This document shows positions 35,912 through 48,885 of a stretch of 64,000 nucleotides of DNA, piece after piece. The number at the start of each line of letters is the position of its first letter. The stretch's first letter is position 1. A program made the position numbers and the translations under genes. Below the pieces are notes generated by a model. The model did not search any database and was not told the origin of the DNA. It was given only the letters and a program-made list of their open reading frames with translations. Origin of the DNA: Nemania diffusa (Eukaryota > Ascomycota > Sordariomycetes > Xylariales > Xylariaceae); assembly GCA_038501195.1 (NCBI GenBank), contig JBBPUQ010000002.1, positions 4,573,501 through 4,637,500 on the forward strand, given 5' to 3'.

Positions 35912-38900
35912 TCATACGTGTGGTGCTCCAGGTCTTCCACGACCTAGAGAATCTAGAAGTTCATGCGGTGGTATACGTTGCATCCCACTGCCACGATCGA
36001 TCATTGAGGTAGGGGCTGGCACGTAGCCGTCACGCTTCTTACGGTACCGGTCGAGGGCAAGACCAGCAACGACAATGAGCAGCATCAATCCGAGGGAAAC
36101 GGCCAGGCCGATAAGCACTATAAAACCAAGAGCCAAACCATTACCTAAGACAGTGGTTAGCAGAAGGAGATCTGATGGGCCGATGAAAATACTTACTGGA
36201 TTTCGTCTTGAAGAAATCATCCTTCTCAACGAAGATTTTGGAGATAGAACCATGACCGAGAGTCGTATTCGTGCTTGACGTGAGAATATAGGGCTGAAGT
36301 GATGTGCCATCGTAGATTGCTCCAGACGCAGTACCGAAACCTGGGATGCTGATTGACCCAGTGAGCAAGAGGGCCTGATCTTGATCGACCAAGTCCGATT
36401 TGGCATGGTTCTGGGTGAGGGTAAACATCTGGAGGCTTGTTATGACCGTATCTGAGTCTAGCGTAATGCTAGGAGATGTCCAGTTGTTGTTCTCATACTT
36501 CATGAGGTACACCGTCCCATTGGGTTGAGTTCCAGCTACCCAGATTTGGTCTCTCTTCTCGTTTGCAGCCGCCAAAGCATCAACAGGGCCAGGAAGGGCG
36601 GATGCACCATGAAATACAGACCAGCTATTGCTAGAGACATCATAAGATGCTAAATTTATATCGGTATCGTTGATATTCAACTGACCACCTACGAAGAGCG
36701 TAGAGCTATTCGACCAAAACAGAGCGTGGGCAGTTCCGGTCAGCTCAGAACCTGGGCGAGACCACTGATTATTGCCAGTGTCAAGAATACAGACGGCTGG
36801 GCAAGGTAGACCACCAGCCGTGTCAAAAGAACCGCCCACATATAGGTCGGAGGCATCGGGTCGAACAGCCATGGATGTTACCACAACATTAGTTCCAGCG
36901 AAGACAGGGGGTTGAGTATCAAGGGAACCACTCGCAATATTGTAAGAAATAAGACCGTTTACGGGAGACTCTTGGATAGTGCCATTCACGCGGCCTCCTG
37001 CGAATGCATTGTCGCCTTGAACTGCCAAGGCCAAGAAAACAGATTCCGAAGGCAACTCTGTCCCAAGACCTGTAACAGCATCAGAATTTTTCCTGTCGAT
37101 GAACGCCAGATTGAAAATTGTTGATCCATTAGTAGCTTTGGCAACGAAATGGCCAGCAAGCACTGTCACGTTTCTTTCGTCGCTTGTATCAAATGCGCCT
37201 GTAACCACTCCAGAAACCGTGTCTGTGTTGTTGACAGGCGACGCACGTTTCGAGAGCTGACTTGTTTGGCTAGTAGAGGACGTTGTAGGTGAGATCTTAA
37301 TGGGGAAGTCCCCCAATATGCCGTTGTTCGATGCTACACCATAGGCTCTGAGAGATTGGGAAGAGATGGACCCAGCATACAGCTCAGTGTTATTGGGTGC
37401 ATTAAGCAACGAAGCGGCTAGTTGGCCATCTAGAAGTGGGACAGGAGTATCTAGATTCTGGAGCCAGTTGCTCTGGGATTTTATCCAGACCGCGAAACCA
37501 GTAGTGTTGACCGCATCATTATCCCCAAACGCAAGTATTTGCAAGAAATCCCCTGTTAGGGCTAAGACTTCTTCTGTGGTGTTACTAGTCAGATTCAATG
37601 TCATCGGGACAATATTCATGACAGGGCCATCAACGCCAGCACCGAGAGCCGCCCATGTATTCTGTTGTTCGTTATACACGGCCACGTAGGAGAGCCCGGT
37701 AGCTCCTCCTTTTTGGGTATCGCTGAAGGTGCCACCGACGAAAATATCTCCATTGCTGTTGTACATGGCCATAATTTCGCCGTTGAGACCTCCATCGAGA
37801 GTTACAGTCTTGCCGCCACTGTCTAAGGCAACAACATTGTTGACGGCATCGCTTGTGAAATTGCCACCAATATAGGTACGGCTACTCGTGGCCACTAACG
37901 TTAGAACCACAGACTGGGAATCGAATGTCGAGCCAAGCTTATCAAATGCAGAACTGTCGAAGTCGGAGGTATCTACCGTGGCCTTCGTTGGATCATATTC
38001 AAACAGCCCATTTAGGCCACCCGTGCTGTTCATTTGCTCAACACCGATCCTCTGGGCCACCATGACCATATCGTCCGATGAAAGCGATTGTCCTGCTACC
38101 GGAGATAGCGTTATGCTTGGGCGGAAAGAGCTGGAAGAAACATCAACATTGCCAAAATAGATTTGGTCATACTTGTCGAATTGGTTAGACTGGTAAATGG
38201 ATCGACCGTCATTCAAATGTTGTTTCCCACTGGTAGTATTCAAGGTACCAAATACGTCGACTTGACCACGACTTGCACAGGTGTCATCCTGAAGACACCC
38301 TGGCGTATAAATTTTAATGATGTAATCACCGGACTCCCTGATATCAGGGTAGAACACAACGGAGGCAGCATCAGACGTGATCGGTTTTGATAATGTAGCC
38401 GATAGGTACTCAGAGTTGCTTTGCCCTGCAGGAGTAACAGTCCAATTCCCAGTTGTTGTCGATTTAGAAGGAGTACTAGAATTAGCACAGGGCGGTTCGT
38501 TGAAGTCATCGATGGCAAAGGTGTATATATCGTCCTGGTAGAGTTCAAGGCTGTCAAGACCACCACCCTGACCATACCATGCTGAGATATCGAGTCTGAA
38601 TGCGTTCATGCCAATCTGGTTCACAAAGTGAAAGTCCTGGAACTTAACACTGGAGTTGTTGCTGAGGGGGCATTGGTTAGTGCAGGTCATATTACTTCCG
38701 GTTTCAGGGTCGATGTAGGTAAAGTTCATGATTCCGTTATTTGGCTGTGCAGTGAACATCCAGGACTTGGTTCCTCGACCATCCACGTGAGTATTTCTAA
38801 GCCGAAGTTTGGTGGGTGTGAAACCGAAGTCGAACGAAACGGCCAAATTGCCTGGTACATTATCTTCTAGAAGCCAGGTTGTGTTTTCGCCATCCGTCCC

Positions 38901-39677
38901 TTCCGTATTACAAACAATATTCTTGGGGTCGCTGAAGCCTGCCGTTGCAGTTCCTTGATAGGTGGTAAACCGTGCAGAATTAAGGTTAACAGTCTGCGCA
39001 TCTGGTGTGCTGGGTGTGCTGGTATTTCCCAGGCCAGTAAAGCTGCCTCCGAATATGATATGCCCATCAGAGTCTTTAACAATCGAATTGACTGGTCCAT
39101 TGAAGCCCGCAAAGGGCAGGCTTGTCCAACCAGAGGAGGCAATCCATGTTATTGCATTGAATGAGTCCTCCGCCCGAAAACTGCCACCAACGTAAACCAT
39201 CCCAGCATCATCGTCACAGAGCAAGCTGCTGACCTGACCCGAGAGACCTGGTAATGCGGTGATCTCAGACGTTGTTGGGTTGAATGCAGCTACACCGATA
39301 GATTCCTTGCCGCCAACACTTGTGAAGTTACCACCTAGAATAACCCTTCCTTGAAACACACACATGTCTTTGATGGACGCATCAGCACTGAGTAGACTGG
39401 TAAAGACGCCATTAGGCAGACGAGTCATAAGCTGTTCTGATCCATTAGAACTGAACGGCTGCTCAGTCTGGCCTTCGAACTCATAGAATGAAATCCCATC
39501 AAAGTCACCTGCGAATCCCACTTGCCCAAGTTTGCTGATATCAAGATTCGGACTAGGGATGGCGTTGAATGTGAGAGCCTGAGATAATGCCGCAAACGAA
39601 GCCATCGAGAGGAGCCATGATGAAGTAGGCCGGGCGTAGCTGCGCGCAGCAGGCCGGTATGGCGAGATTTTTCTCAT
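35912..39677 (-). CDS. rax2: Rax2-like cortical polarity marker
   Basis: Predicted 1,237-residue type I membrane glycoprotein that marks growth or bud sites at the cell cortex in yeasts and affects polarity in filamentous fungi. Exon 1 is 36197-39677 and exon 2 is 35912-36144. The 52-nt intron has GTAAGT, a CTAAC branch and TTAG. Translation starts at the ATG at 39677; the frame extends to a TTG at 39716, which I rejected. A signal peptide with a long n-region (SSWLLSMASFAALSQA) precedes LTFNAIPSP, the usual mature start. The ectodomain carries many propeller-like repeats of the form VYVGGSF or ILGGNFT, many NxS/T sites and a Cys-containing central domain. Exon 2 encodes the single membrane span (about 1164-1190) and a 47-residue cytoplasmic tail. 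Without splicing the protein would lose its anchor. Next to hsh155 on the same strand. Confidence 0.93.
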
Positions 39678-42600
39678 GACTACAATGTCCAGTGACCGAG
39701 GCACTTGCACTTGCAACAGAGACGTCTGCCCCGGTCAGGAGAAAGTTGGCGCTAACACCTAGTATCACACCTGGTCCATAGCCTCGGGTGATGCAGCGTG
39801 CGCGCGTGTTGGTTCGTTCGTTCAGTTGGTGATACAGGCGTGTGGCCCGAGAGTGAGCGTTTCTAATTGATTCTTGTTTTGAATCTACTGAGTCGCAGGA
39901 TTGTCAATCGATGTTCTGCAAATATCAATGAGGGACTGTAATTGGCTGTCGCGTCGATTAACGGAGAAATCGTGCTCGTTCGGGTTGTCTATGGATAGAA
40001 AAAAAGACTATTAGGATTTCGAGGTAAGAAATTCACCTGATCTAATGCTGTAGTAACAATTATGAAGTGTGCAGCATGACGAATGCGCTCCCGCTAATGA
40101 GGATTCTTGGGGGCGGGAGAGGACGGGATGAGGAAACGGTACAGAGGGATAGCTGGAGGTAGGTATTTGGGCAGGTGGTCCGTGAGCTGGAAACACGAGG
40201 TAAATGCGCAGAGGTAGGCAGTGTCAGGTAGGTAGTGTACCGGGGGCTGCTCAGGTGGGTAAGCTAGCTGTACCTAGCGCTAGCCAGGTACGATGCAGGA
40301 CGCTAGCGACAAATTGGTTAATGAGTCTAGAGAATTGCGTCTTTTCTCCCTATTTGCACCATGGCCCAGATTGTGACTTGCACTGCATCAAGTGCCCAGC
40401 CATACAGAACCCATGAACCCAACACTGTCGCATTCTCAATACAATCATTGAAATGAGGCACTCTGCCATTGCCCTCTAAACACCAACAAAATGGCTCTGG
40501 GATCAAGGGGGGCAAAAAACAGTCGGAATGATTACTGGGACAGAGCCACGCATAAAAGACATCATATCCAAATCAAAATAAGGAACAGGGACCAGCAACG
40601 AAAGCAGAAGACAGGATTGTAAGAGATTGTTTCTTACTACTCACCAGGTAGGAGATAAAGATTTTAGAACTAGTTGAGGTCTTGTGTAGTATTGTCGTTC
40701 GATGTTCTTTCTTTAGAACAGATTACAGTAGATCCCGCCACCGAATTTAATGAACGAATCGCCAAGTGATGTTATAGGCAGTGTGCAAAGCTTTGTGACC
40801 GTGCTTGCGACGTGCGTTTTTTGGTAAAAGAGTGTGATGAGGGACTTTAACGATTGATCCCCTTAGGTAAAGAGCTGTGTATCTGGCATTGGTAATAGTG
40901 AATGGATTGTGTGAGTCGTGAACAGTTGAGATCGATCCGGATCTACTGTTTGTGTCTGTGTTCGCGCCGAGTTCGTACGAGGTCTCGTCAGAGATAATGC
41001 CTGCCGAGTTCCGCTCCCCTCAGATCAGGGGACGTGCAAAGGGGTCGAATGATTGGGCTGTCTTTTGGAGAACCCGAAGAAACAAACGAGAGGGCCAACG
41101 CAAGACAGACCCTTCTGTTTGGTAGAAGAAGAAGAACAAGAAAAAAATATAAAATCGCGCCTGTCGCGAAAGCAAGAGACCTTGTGAGATGATATCAAAA
41201 GAGCGACAATATCAAGCTCACCTTCTACCTATGTTCAGCAACAGAAAAGGAGATTAAGAGAGAGTTCGTGTAAAATGTCACAAGAATCTGAAGAGTAGGT
41301 ACTGCAGAGGAAACGAAAGGATCCACAGAGATCCCTTGGCACGTCTCCTGATACGAGCTAAGATTGGTGCATCTTCTAAATGTGGATGAAAGAAACTAGG
41401 GGTAACAGTTTGACTGGGGCACTGAGAAACGCCACATCATCCCTTGTCCTGTGTCACTCCAATGCTGAGACGGCACTGGTATTTGATCTACGTGCTATGG
41501 TAGGTAGATCTCTCGTGTTGTTGATAGACGTAGGTAGCATTTAAAGCTTATCTATATAAACATCTGGTGACGACATAAAATACTCGGAGAATGAGAGAGG
41601 GAGGGGGAAAAAAGGATATAAAGAGCCACAATTATCCAGGCTCCCATTTACTTACACTCTCGGCCGCGTAAGATTAACTATACGGGAATGAAACTACAGA
41701 CCCCATTATGTGGCACGGTGATGAAGAGTTAGATTTAGTTGGTTGACCAGCCAAACCAAATCAATACAAGCAGTCTCAGTGTCGTACTAAACATATCATT
41801 GGTACAACAGAATAAGTAAAAATACTGTACTGTGTAGTACGTCGGCTCCCCATTGCTCTATCTCACTCATCTTCATTGAGGAAAATCTTGTAGTACATGA
41901 TCTGTGAATTATTTGTGAGACTACCTACATAGGTACTAGGTATCTAAGTATGCAAAACACGTAAGCTTAATGTACATAGGTAGGTACTTTCATCTAAAAG
42001 AAACACATATAATTGTATTCCCAATTCAAACTATTCATTTCTTCATGATCAGGTTTTCTGCATATTTGGAGAATCTAGTCTACTGCCGTGATTCATCATG
42101 CTAAAAAAGGCCCTACCTACCTAGGTAGCACCTGTAGATCGGCCCTTTTAATAGCTACTTTTTGTCTACCAAATGGCAATATTGTAGAATGTCACAGCTG
42201 TAACAACGTACTCTAATTGGCGTGTAAAATTAATAGCTATGGAATCATGGTAAACTGATATTCGCTCCCCCGCATACCTTATTACATATGTTGTATTAAA
42301 TATCAAGTTCTTGTATCTATAAATCTCTAGGTTAGCGTCAATCACTTAGAGCTTTTTCATTTGGGGGCACTTTAGGTTTACTTGTATAAAGCATATTAAA
42401 GTATAAAAGTAGATTAGGTACATTCTGATAAATTAATCATTACCACCAATTGTCGAGAAATACCTAAGTAGGTCACCGCACTAAAAGTACCTAGGTAATG
42501 TTTTGGTAGGCCCAGAAAGCAACTCATCAAACACTCCTAATCTAGCGACAATTTCTGATCTTTTATGCCTTGCAGAGAACCTTGAGATCTAGATATCCCA

Positions 42601-42845
42601 CTTAACTAGGGCTATATATGGAATATTCTGCCTAGGCAAGAAGATGAACTATGATACGTCATTGTAGCTTAATAGCCTTTGCTATATGAGCTCTATGTTA
42701 GAGTTCAGCTTTACGAACTAGTACATGATGGCTATTGTTCCGTTGTTTGTGCTATCGCGCGCCCATTTGCAAAGCTTAAGAATCCCAGCCAAGGTGACAG
42801 GCCGTGGAGCACACTGGGCTGAAAAGCATCGAGTTAAAGTTCCTG
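39678..42845. other. Long gene-free interval upstream of rax2
   Basis: 3.2 kb between the rax2 start and the lcl3 stop. Only frames under 75 codons are present. The 39,700-41,700 half has GA-rich stretches and may contain a long rax2 promoter or leader. The 41,900-42,750 half is moderately AT-rich with CCTAGGTA-type words (for example 42,115-42,128). No tRNA or rRNA was recognised. A non-coding transcript is possible but unsupported. Confidence 0.45.
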
Positions 42846-43725
42846 TCATGATTTGAGTTTATTTTGCGTGTCCTCTACAGCGGTCATCCTAGTCTTGTAG
42901 TCGCGAGGGCTCTCGAAATGCTTTCTCCTTCCACTCCATATTCCACATTTCTGTGCCTTGGCCTTAGCCTCGGCAGCTTTGTATATCTCTTCCAACCCAC
43001 CAAACTCAGCCCCAGTCTTTGCTTCGTATGTTGTAGCCAAGCCACTCTTGAGCATCTCTAGGCCAACATCTCGACGGAATAGAAATCGTCTTACATAGAC
43101 CGTAGCCACGATGCGGTCGTACTGATCTCGCCTGTATACCTTAGCACGCACTCTCCTGCCGAGGATATAGTTGTTCAACCAGGCCAAGGCATCAGTTGAG
43201 AAAGGTTGAGCCGGTCGGCCGAAATGGGCACATTCTGGCGCATCGATGCCCGCGAGTCGTATGGGTATCTTAAGAGAGTCATGTGTTAGCCATCGTCCCC
43301 AATGAAGAACCAAACGTTTCTACCAAAGGTATCGTGTACCAGAAAAGGCTAGCACATACCGTCCTATTCTTGAGCTCAGATTTCTTGCTAGGGACGCGCC
43401 GTAGCCAGCCCCAACCAGCCAGTCGGCCGCCAGGGGTGTGGAAAAGGTGGAAGTTGTCCCCATCTCCAACACTTGTGACCCGGCCAAATAAGCTCCTCCT
43501 CCGAAAGAAACTCGGCTGGACGTGGACTGCTCCGGGTATACGGCGTAAGTATGAGCGGTACAGTTGCAGTGATACCACGACGGTGGTTGTTACCAGGGCT
43601 GTTGGGATCCAGTTTCTAGGATCTTTGTAGTGCTCCCAATCTGTGCCGTTGAGGCTGTCGGTCCACGAGACAGGTCGCCTTGATGAGGCATCATCCTTGC
43701 TCGAATTGGATCCTGGCCATGGCAT
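42846..43725 (-). CDS. lcl3: Mitochondrial SNase-like endonuclease Lcl3
   Basis: Predicted 262-residue membrane-anchored thermonuclease-family protein of mitochondria. Exon 1 is 43360-43725 and exon 2 is 42846-43268, with a 91-nt phase-0 intron (GTATGT...GGCTAAC...TTAAG). The ATG at 43725 is used; a GTG two codons upstream is rejected. One membrane segment lies at about residues 39-56 ([18 protein letters not shown]), followed by the SNase domain from about 80. Splicing joins KNRT to [12 protein letters not shown], restoring the nuclease motif with Arg126 and Glu134; YRRDQYDR supplies the other catalytic Arg candidate. The conserved LCL3 blocks [22 protein letters not shown] and CGIWS are present. 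The gene diverges from yvc1 across about 0.9 kb. The membrane and SNase architecture make the call secure; the cellular role of Lcl3 is poorly known. Confidence 0.93.
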
Positions 43726-44613
43726 CTTCACACTGCTGCAACTGGATTAGTCAGTCGTTACGCTCGAGAAGGCTGCGCAATGAAGTTCGAGAGACAGCAG
43801 GGTGAGGCGTTGCTGTGGAATTACGTACCTAGGTAGGTAAGCGGTATTAGCGATTAGATTGTTTGATAGGCGCTGTAAAGCTTAGGTAATTATCTAAAAC
43901 ACCTGAATGTTTGGTACTGCACCCACCATAACTGGGGGCTTGTTGGCACTAGGACCAGGGGCAGAGGATACCTAAGTTAACCGTTAGAAACATGATTATA
44001 CTTTAGGTGGCTTACACGTACATCGCACTGCATGCCTACCTACTCTGTATGTAGGTAACAATAGGTATCTTTACGTATCGGCGCCTGCGTACGCCATGTA
44101 TGTACATACATGTACCTGGTATGCATAGTTGACCCATGCAGGACCGACGTCACTTTTGACAGCATCTTTATCCCCAAGAATCATCATCCACCTATCCTTG
44201 AAATCTTCTTGGCAACTCACGATGATAAGCAATTCAGTCAATAGCTTCTCATTTTGCTTTATTTGTTATCTCGCTATACATCTAGCACTCCGGAGTTACC
44301 CCTTGTTTCAAAAGCCTATATCATTTTCTGTTACTAGTCCTCACATTGTCCCCTCCTACACAGCATCCTTGGGACAAAACAACCAACCGCATTCGAGATT
44401 AGTACACCATACTATTAGCTAGTTATCAGCGTTCTAGATTGCCTCTTTCCCAACGAGAATAAGCTCAGGTTCACAACCCCACGCGTCTGTTACATTGATG
44501 ATTTGCATCACATCCAGACCGATTTTATCACTTCCCTCCGCCATCAGCTTAGGAAACGTGGTAAATGACTACTCGGCATCAATAGAAGATATTGTCATAC
44601 AGTTATATATGCA
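43726..44613. other. Divergent promoter region of lcl3 and yvc1
   Basis: About 0.9 kb. Contains TAGGTA and GTACATAC words (44,035-44,115) and a pyrimidine-rich stretch up to the yvc1 start. The frame at 44129-44422 has no recognisable domain. Confidence 0.5.
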
Positions 44614-47189
44614 ATGACAGAGAGGACGAGCAGGGTTCTTCGAGTCCAGGAGGCTGAGCGGCGGCCACTTCTCAATCGCTCTATGTACAGCCAAGCGCTG
44701 GAAGATGGGCCTTTCTATAGCTGTACCCCGAACGCTCACAGCCATTTGCCCGTATACACAACCATTCACAGGATACGGAGGGACGTTGTGAGCATAGTCG
44801 AAGATTACCTCACCTTCGAGCAATTGGGAGATCTTCGACTTAACGTTTCCGTCGTTAGGCCGCTGGTTGACAAACTCTATGAGCTGGATGATGTGTCTAT
44901 CGGTATCACCTTTTCGGATCCTAGCTAAAGCCTTTCTCCCTTAATGCTAACGTTATGTTAGTGTATTGCTTGCTCGTAAATCGCTCGCAGTTCCTACACG
45001 AACAAGAGCATATGAGTAACCGACAGAATGTCTATTTCACACGAGCAATGCTATGTGAAATCGTTGCGACCCGTATTTTAAGGCGTTTTGGCGACGATAA
45101 CCCAGGTTCGGAGGGACTACTGCTTCTGGCCAAAATCCTCGTCGCCGGTTTCGAGCCCTTTCAGAACGCCCCGGAGGAGGTTCGCCGTGAAGCTTCATTA
45201 GACTCCACGTCTAGCTATAGCAGGACGCTACCTGCTCTTGAGATAGCCATTCTTACAGGAAGCAGGTATTTCCTGAGCTCTACACATTGCAAAACAGTGT
45301 AAGTCCCCTTACTCTGTACTTCTCAGATGACCGTCAAGCTAAAAATCAAAAGAGTTGATGCTATCTATATTGGTCAGGTTGTCTATACACCATCAACCTT
45401 CCTTGATCTCATTCCGGATCGATATAAGCGGAAGCCTATATCACTTTACCAGCCGCACAAGGAGCCATTATTAAATCAGTACCGATTAATTGTGCCACGA
45501 ACTAGGAATGCCCTCGAGATAACTCAATTCATCATTCTATTAGTCCTGTACTTGTTATCTATGCTCGAACGAAATCCCGATAATTTTGGCGTTTTCGAAT
45601 TAGCATTTGCAGTATATGCTTTTGGCTGGGCTCTTGATCAATTCGCTACAATCCTGGAGCATGGATGGTGAGTTTCTCGTTGCAAAAACAGATGACAAAT
45701 TTAAGTTGGATACTAAGTTGGTCTCAAAAGGTCGGTGTATACGCAGAACCTATGGTCGTTTTTAGATGTCATATTCATCCTCGTATATTGGATGTATCTC
45801 ATTTTACGGATCCACGGCTGGAGGACGGACTCTCTAGGTCCTAAGCAACAGGCTCTTGATGTCCTCGCCATGGGCGCGCCGGTTCTTATACCACGACTAG
45901 CTTTTAACCTTCTTTCTGGAAACGTCGTGTTTCTCTCCCTGAGGGCAATGATGACAGATTTTGCTCTTCTCACCTTCTTAGCTGCTTGGTGAGCTTTTTT
46001 ATCCCTATGGCGACCTTGTTTTTAGGTTTATTCATTGTTGACGGATGGTATACTAATATGAATACTGATGCAGGTGTTTCTTTGGCTTCTTCATGTCTAT
46101 GGTATGGCTTGCAGAAGGTCGCCACAATCCTATGTAAGTGATTCACTCTCTACGACGGATTATTAACTGATCTTCGATAGTACCATTGGTAAATGGATGC
46201 TATGGATTTGGTTCGGGTTGGATGGCAGCGGAGTATCTAAGTCGGTACGTCTATATAAAACCAGAAAGGGTTGGTTTATAAACATTTGCTAACAAAGTGC
46301 GCCCAAGGTGGAATTCCACTGGCTCCTTGGTCCAATACTGATGATCACGTTTGCATTCCTCGGCAACACGCTCTTTCTAACAATCCTCGTGTCAATGCTT
46401 ACGAACACTTTCGCCAACGTTGTCGCGAACTCTACAGCTGAAGTTCACTTCCGAAAGGCTGTGTTGACTCTCGAAGGTGTTAAAAGTGATGCCATTTTTG
46501 CGTACCAGCCACCATTTAACATAATAGCTTTATTTATACTAGTCCCGATGAAATTCTTGGTGAGCCCACGGTGGTTTCACAAGATCCACGTGGCAACTGT
46601 TCGGACTATCAATCTACCAGTGCTACTCTTCATTGCCATCCTGGAGCGACGTCTTCTCTGGTCAGAATATGCAGGAGAAGCAAAGCTAAAACAACAAAGA
46701 AGGTACCGCGGCAAGGGGAGGTTCTGGGAGAAGTGGCGCATCACGAGCCACAGCGATATTCAGACAGTATTCGATATTCCACCGCCGGACTCAGTAGAGG
46801 GAGATATCACAGTAGACGACGAGTTAACGCATCACATGATCAGAAGGCAATTTCTACGTCATCAGGGCTCAACAACTGAAACCGGCGGTGATACAAATAA
46901 AGAACCGTCTACGAAGCCACCTAGCCGGCGGGACTCCTTGGCTCCGTAGTAAGTCATCCTAAGACTTTTGGATATGACGCTTGAAAGGACAATGACTAAC
47001 TTGGAGTGCTATAGTGGTATACAGGCCGAGCAGGTCCGCAACATGTTGAGTGAATCGGGCCAGGATGTAGACTTAGTCACACGACTAACTAACCTTGAGA
47101 GTACTTCGTCGAGGATCGAAGAAATGCTAGAAAAGATGTGTAGTGAGAATGAGCAAAAGGCAGACACGTACAAGGGGGATACACAATAA
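44614..47189 (+). CDS. yvc1: Vacuolar TRP-type cation channel Yvc1
   Basis: Predicted 712-residue TRPY channel that releases Ca2+ from the vacuole. Eight exons: 44614-44902, 44962-45298, 45353-45667, 45731-45988, 46074-46133, 46181-46244, 46308-46948, 47015-47189. The seven introns are 47-85 nt, all GT-AG, and every junction keeps phase. The soluble N-terminus holds HRIRRDVVSIVEDYLT and VYCLLVNRSQFL. Membrane spans begin near residue 270 (EITQFIILLVLYLL) and continue through the DQFATILEHGW, YTQNLWSFLDV and GAPVLIPRLAFNLL segments. The pore loop FGLDGSG is at about 431-437 and the last span (EFHWLLGPILMITFAFLGN) follows. Next come the conserved ELSLEG-like VLTLEGVKSDAIFAYQPPFN region and a C-terminal coiled coil encoded mainly by exon 8. 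All blocks match fungal Yvc1 in order. No defect is seen. Confidence 0.93.
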
Positions 47190-48110
47190 TAGCATGGTTT
47201 CCATGTAGTCTACTCACGGAAGACCATCCAAGTTTATATTCACGATACCATACTACATTGCATGAATAGACGGCAGCGCCAATAGCAAAGTAGTAGCAGA
47301 GACGTGGGCAGGTGTTTGCCGTAAAAGAGCAAACATCTCCATATCATGCGGTATAGAGCAGTACCTCTGTTAGTCATAACTTACGAAATCACAACTTATA
47401 TAGTTGGACATGTGTCACGACATTGAACGTATGTCATAGCGAAGTAGTGCCTATTGAATCACACAACTTGCTATAGAAGACCGTGCTCAGAGTACAGGTA
47501 CCTAGTCAACGTTGGTCTGTCCCTCCTTCCACTTTTTAGAATCCCTCATAAACTACCTACATAATGGTACAATCCACACTACCGCGGTTTACATACATTG
47601 TTTGCCTATCTATAACCTATCCTCTAATTTGTACCAGGTAATGCCCACAGATACCCCTTCCGCATTATAAAGTTACTTTATCTTGTACAACTACAGTAAC
47701 TAACTATTACCATACCTCGAAGAACGAGGTGCAACGACCGGTCCCTCCTAACAATCCGGATAATCAGTCCAGACCTTTCTTCCTTCTCTCCTCGCCCACT
47801 TGGTATTAATAGCGTTCTTGAAAAAGGAGAACTGCCGACAAAGTAGTAACCAAAAATTGATTATTTTGGCGTCAAACACGGGACCTACCATACCTAACAA
47901 CCAAAACATAATCCATACTCTTCAGCTCAGCTCGACCAGCACTTACCACGTACGTCCTTCACGGCCCTACACAACTTTTAAAAAAGGAAAAAAAAATAGC
48001 AACCGCCTCCACCAGCTGCAAAGCTCAGGTCTGACACTCCTCGACCCGTCGACCAGAACCGGGGAGGGAGGGCAGAGAAGAGAAGAGAAGAGAAGAGAGG
48101 GGGACGAGCA
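47190..48110. other. Intergenic between yvc1 and the small Cys-rich gene
   Basis: About 0.9 kb. The only long frame (47800-48318) overlaps the next gene out of frame. An AGAAG microsatellite (48,075-48,100) lies just before the ATG at 48111. Confidence 0.5.
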
Positions 48111-48398
48111 ATGTGCCTCACAACCCACTACATCAGCCGCAGCTGCGGCCACCACTGGCTGGCGATCCGGCAGCCGTGCTGGCCGGGCTACGGGTTCAGC
48201 CACTGCGCGGCGTTCGTCGACGGCGTGGCGCGCGAGCCGTCGCCCGAGTTCGAGATCCTGGGCTTGTGCCCGGCGTGCGCGGCGCCCGCGCACTACGACC
48301 GCAACCTCGTGCGCATGATCGTCGGCGTCCACGACCACTGCCGCTGGGGCATGGGGCCCTCCAGGGGCGACCCGGGGGTGGAGTGCGTGGTGATGTGA
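48111..48398 (+). CDS. Small Cys/His-rich protein, unknown function
   Basis: A 95-residue intronless frame with a true ATG and strongly GC-biased third positions, unlike the flanking sequence, which supports real coding. Eight Cys are present: CGHHW at 12-16, PCWPG at 22-26, HC at 31-32, CPAC at 53-56, a CRWG later, and one near the end. The CGH...C...C..CPAC spacing suggests a small zinc-binding fold, which is inference only. I recall comparable short proteins (CGH near the start, CRWG and a PSRADPG-like end) in other Sordariomycetes, but none has a function known to me. There is no signal peptide or membrane span, so it is probably cytosolic or nuclear. It is not a toxin-like secreted Cys-rich protein. 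Confidence 0.75.
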   Translation: MCLTTHYISRSCGHHWLAIRQPCWPGYGFSHCAAFVDGVAREPSPEFEILGLCPACAAPAHYDRNLVRMIVGVHDHCRWGMGPSRGDPGVECVVM

Positions 48399-48885
48399 GG
48401 GGGCTGGTTTAAGACTGTTCGTGGTTGTGGGTGACGAGACGGGTTTTGTGGTGGGCGACAGCGGGATGGCGGCGTAGGGGATATTTGGGAATCGCTTACG
48501 TCTCTGGAAGACTACCTGGAAGAAGCGTGGCGGGATATCTTGAGACTCCTGTAGCTAGCGAATGGCGATCGAGTATTGCGGAAAAGGAGGAGCAGACAAT
48601 GTCGCCAATCGCGTTGATGTGGATTACGAGCACCTACCTATGCTAAGCAGCTGCTAAGCATTTCCATCTTTACATACTCTCGCATATGTCACAAATTGCC
48701 TATTTTAGCGGTCGGGATAACCTCAAGAGCCGAAGCTCTGCTAAGGTTATCCTCTCATATACACATATATTTTAGAGCATCACGTGCCCACTTTTTATTA
48801 AAAAAAAAAACTCCATTCCTCGTTACGAGGCAACATTCACCATCGCCATCAACATCTCAAACAGTATACGCAAAAACCACGCAAC
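48399..48885. other. Intergenic before mtq2
   Basis: About 0.5 kb. Contains a poly-A tract (48,800-48,810) and no gene. Confidence 0.5.

Noticed and set aside
35503..35940. 145-codon - frame after rax2
   Set aside because: It overlaps the rax2 end in another frame, has no domain and probably lies in the 3' UTR.
47800..48338. 172-codon + and 123-codon - frames around the small Cys-rich gene
   Set aside because: They are Arg/Ala/Ser-rich shadows of the GC-rich gene at 48111-48398 in other frames.
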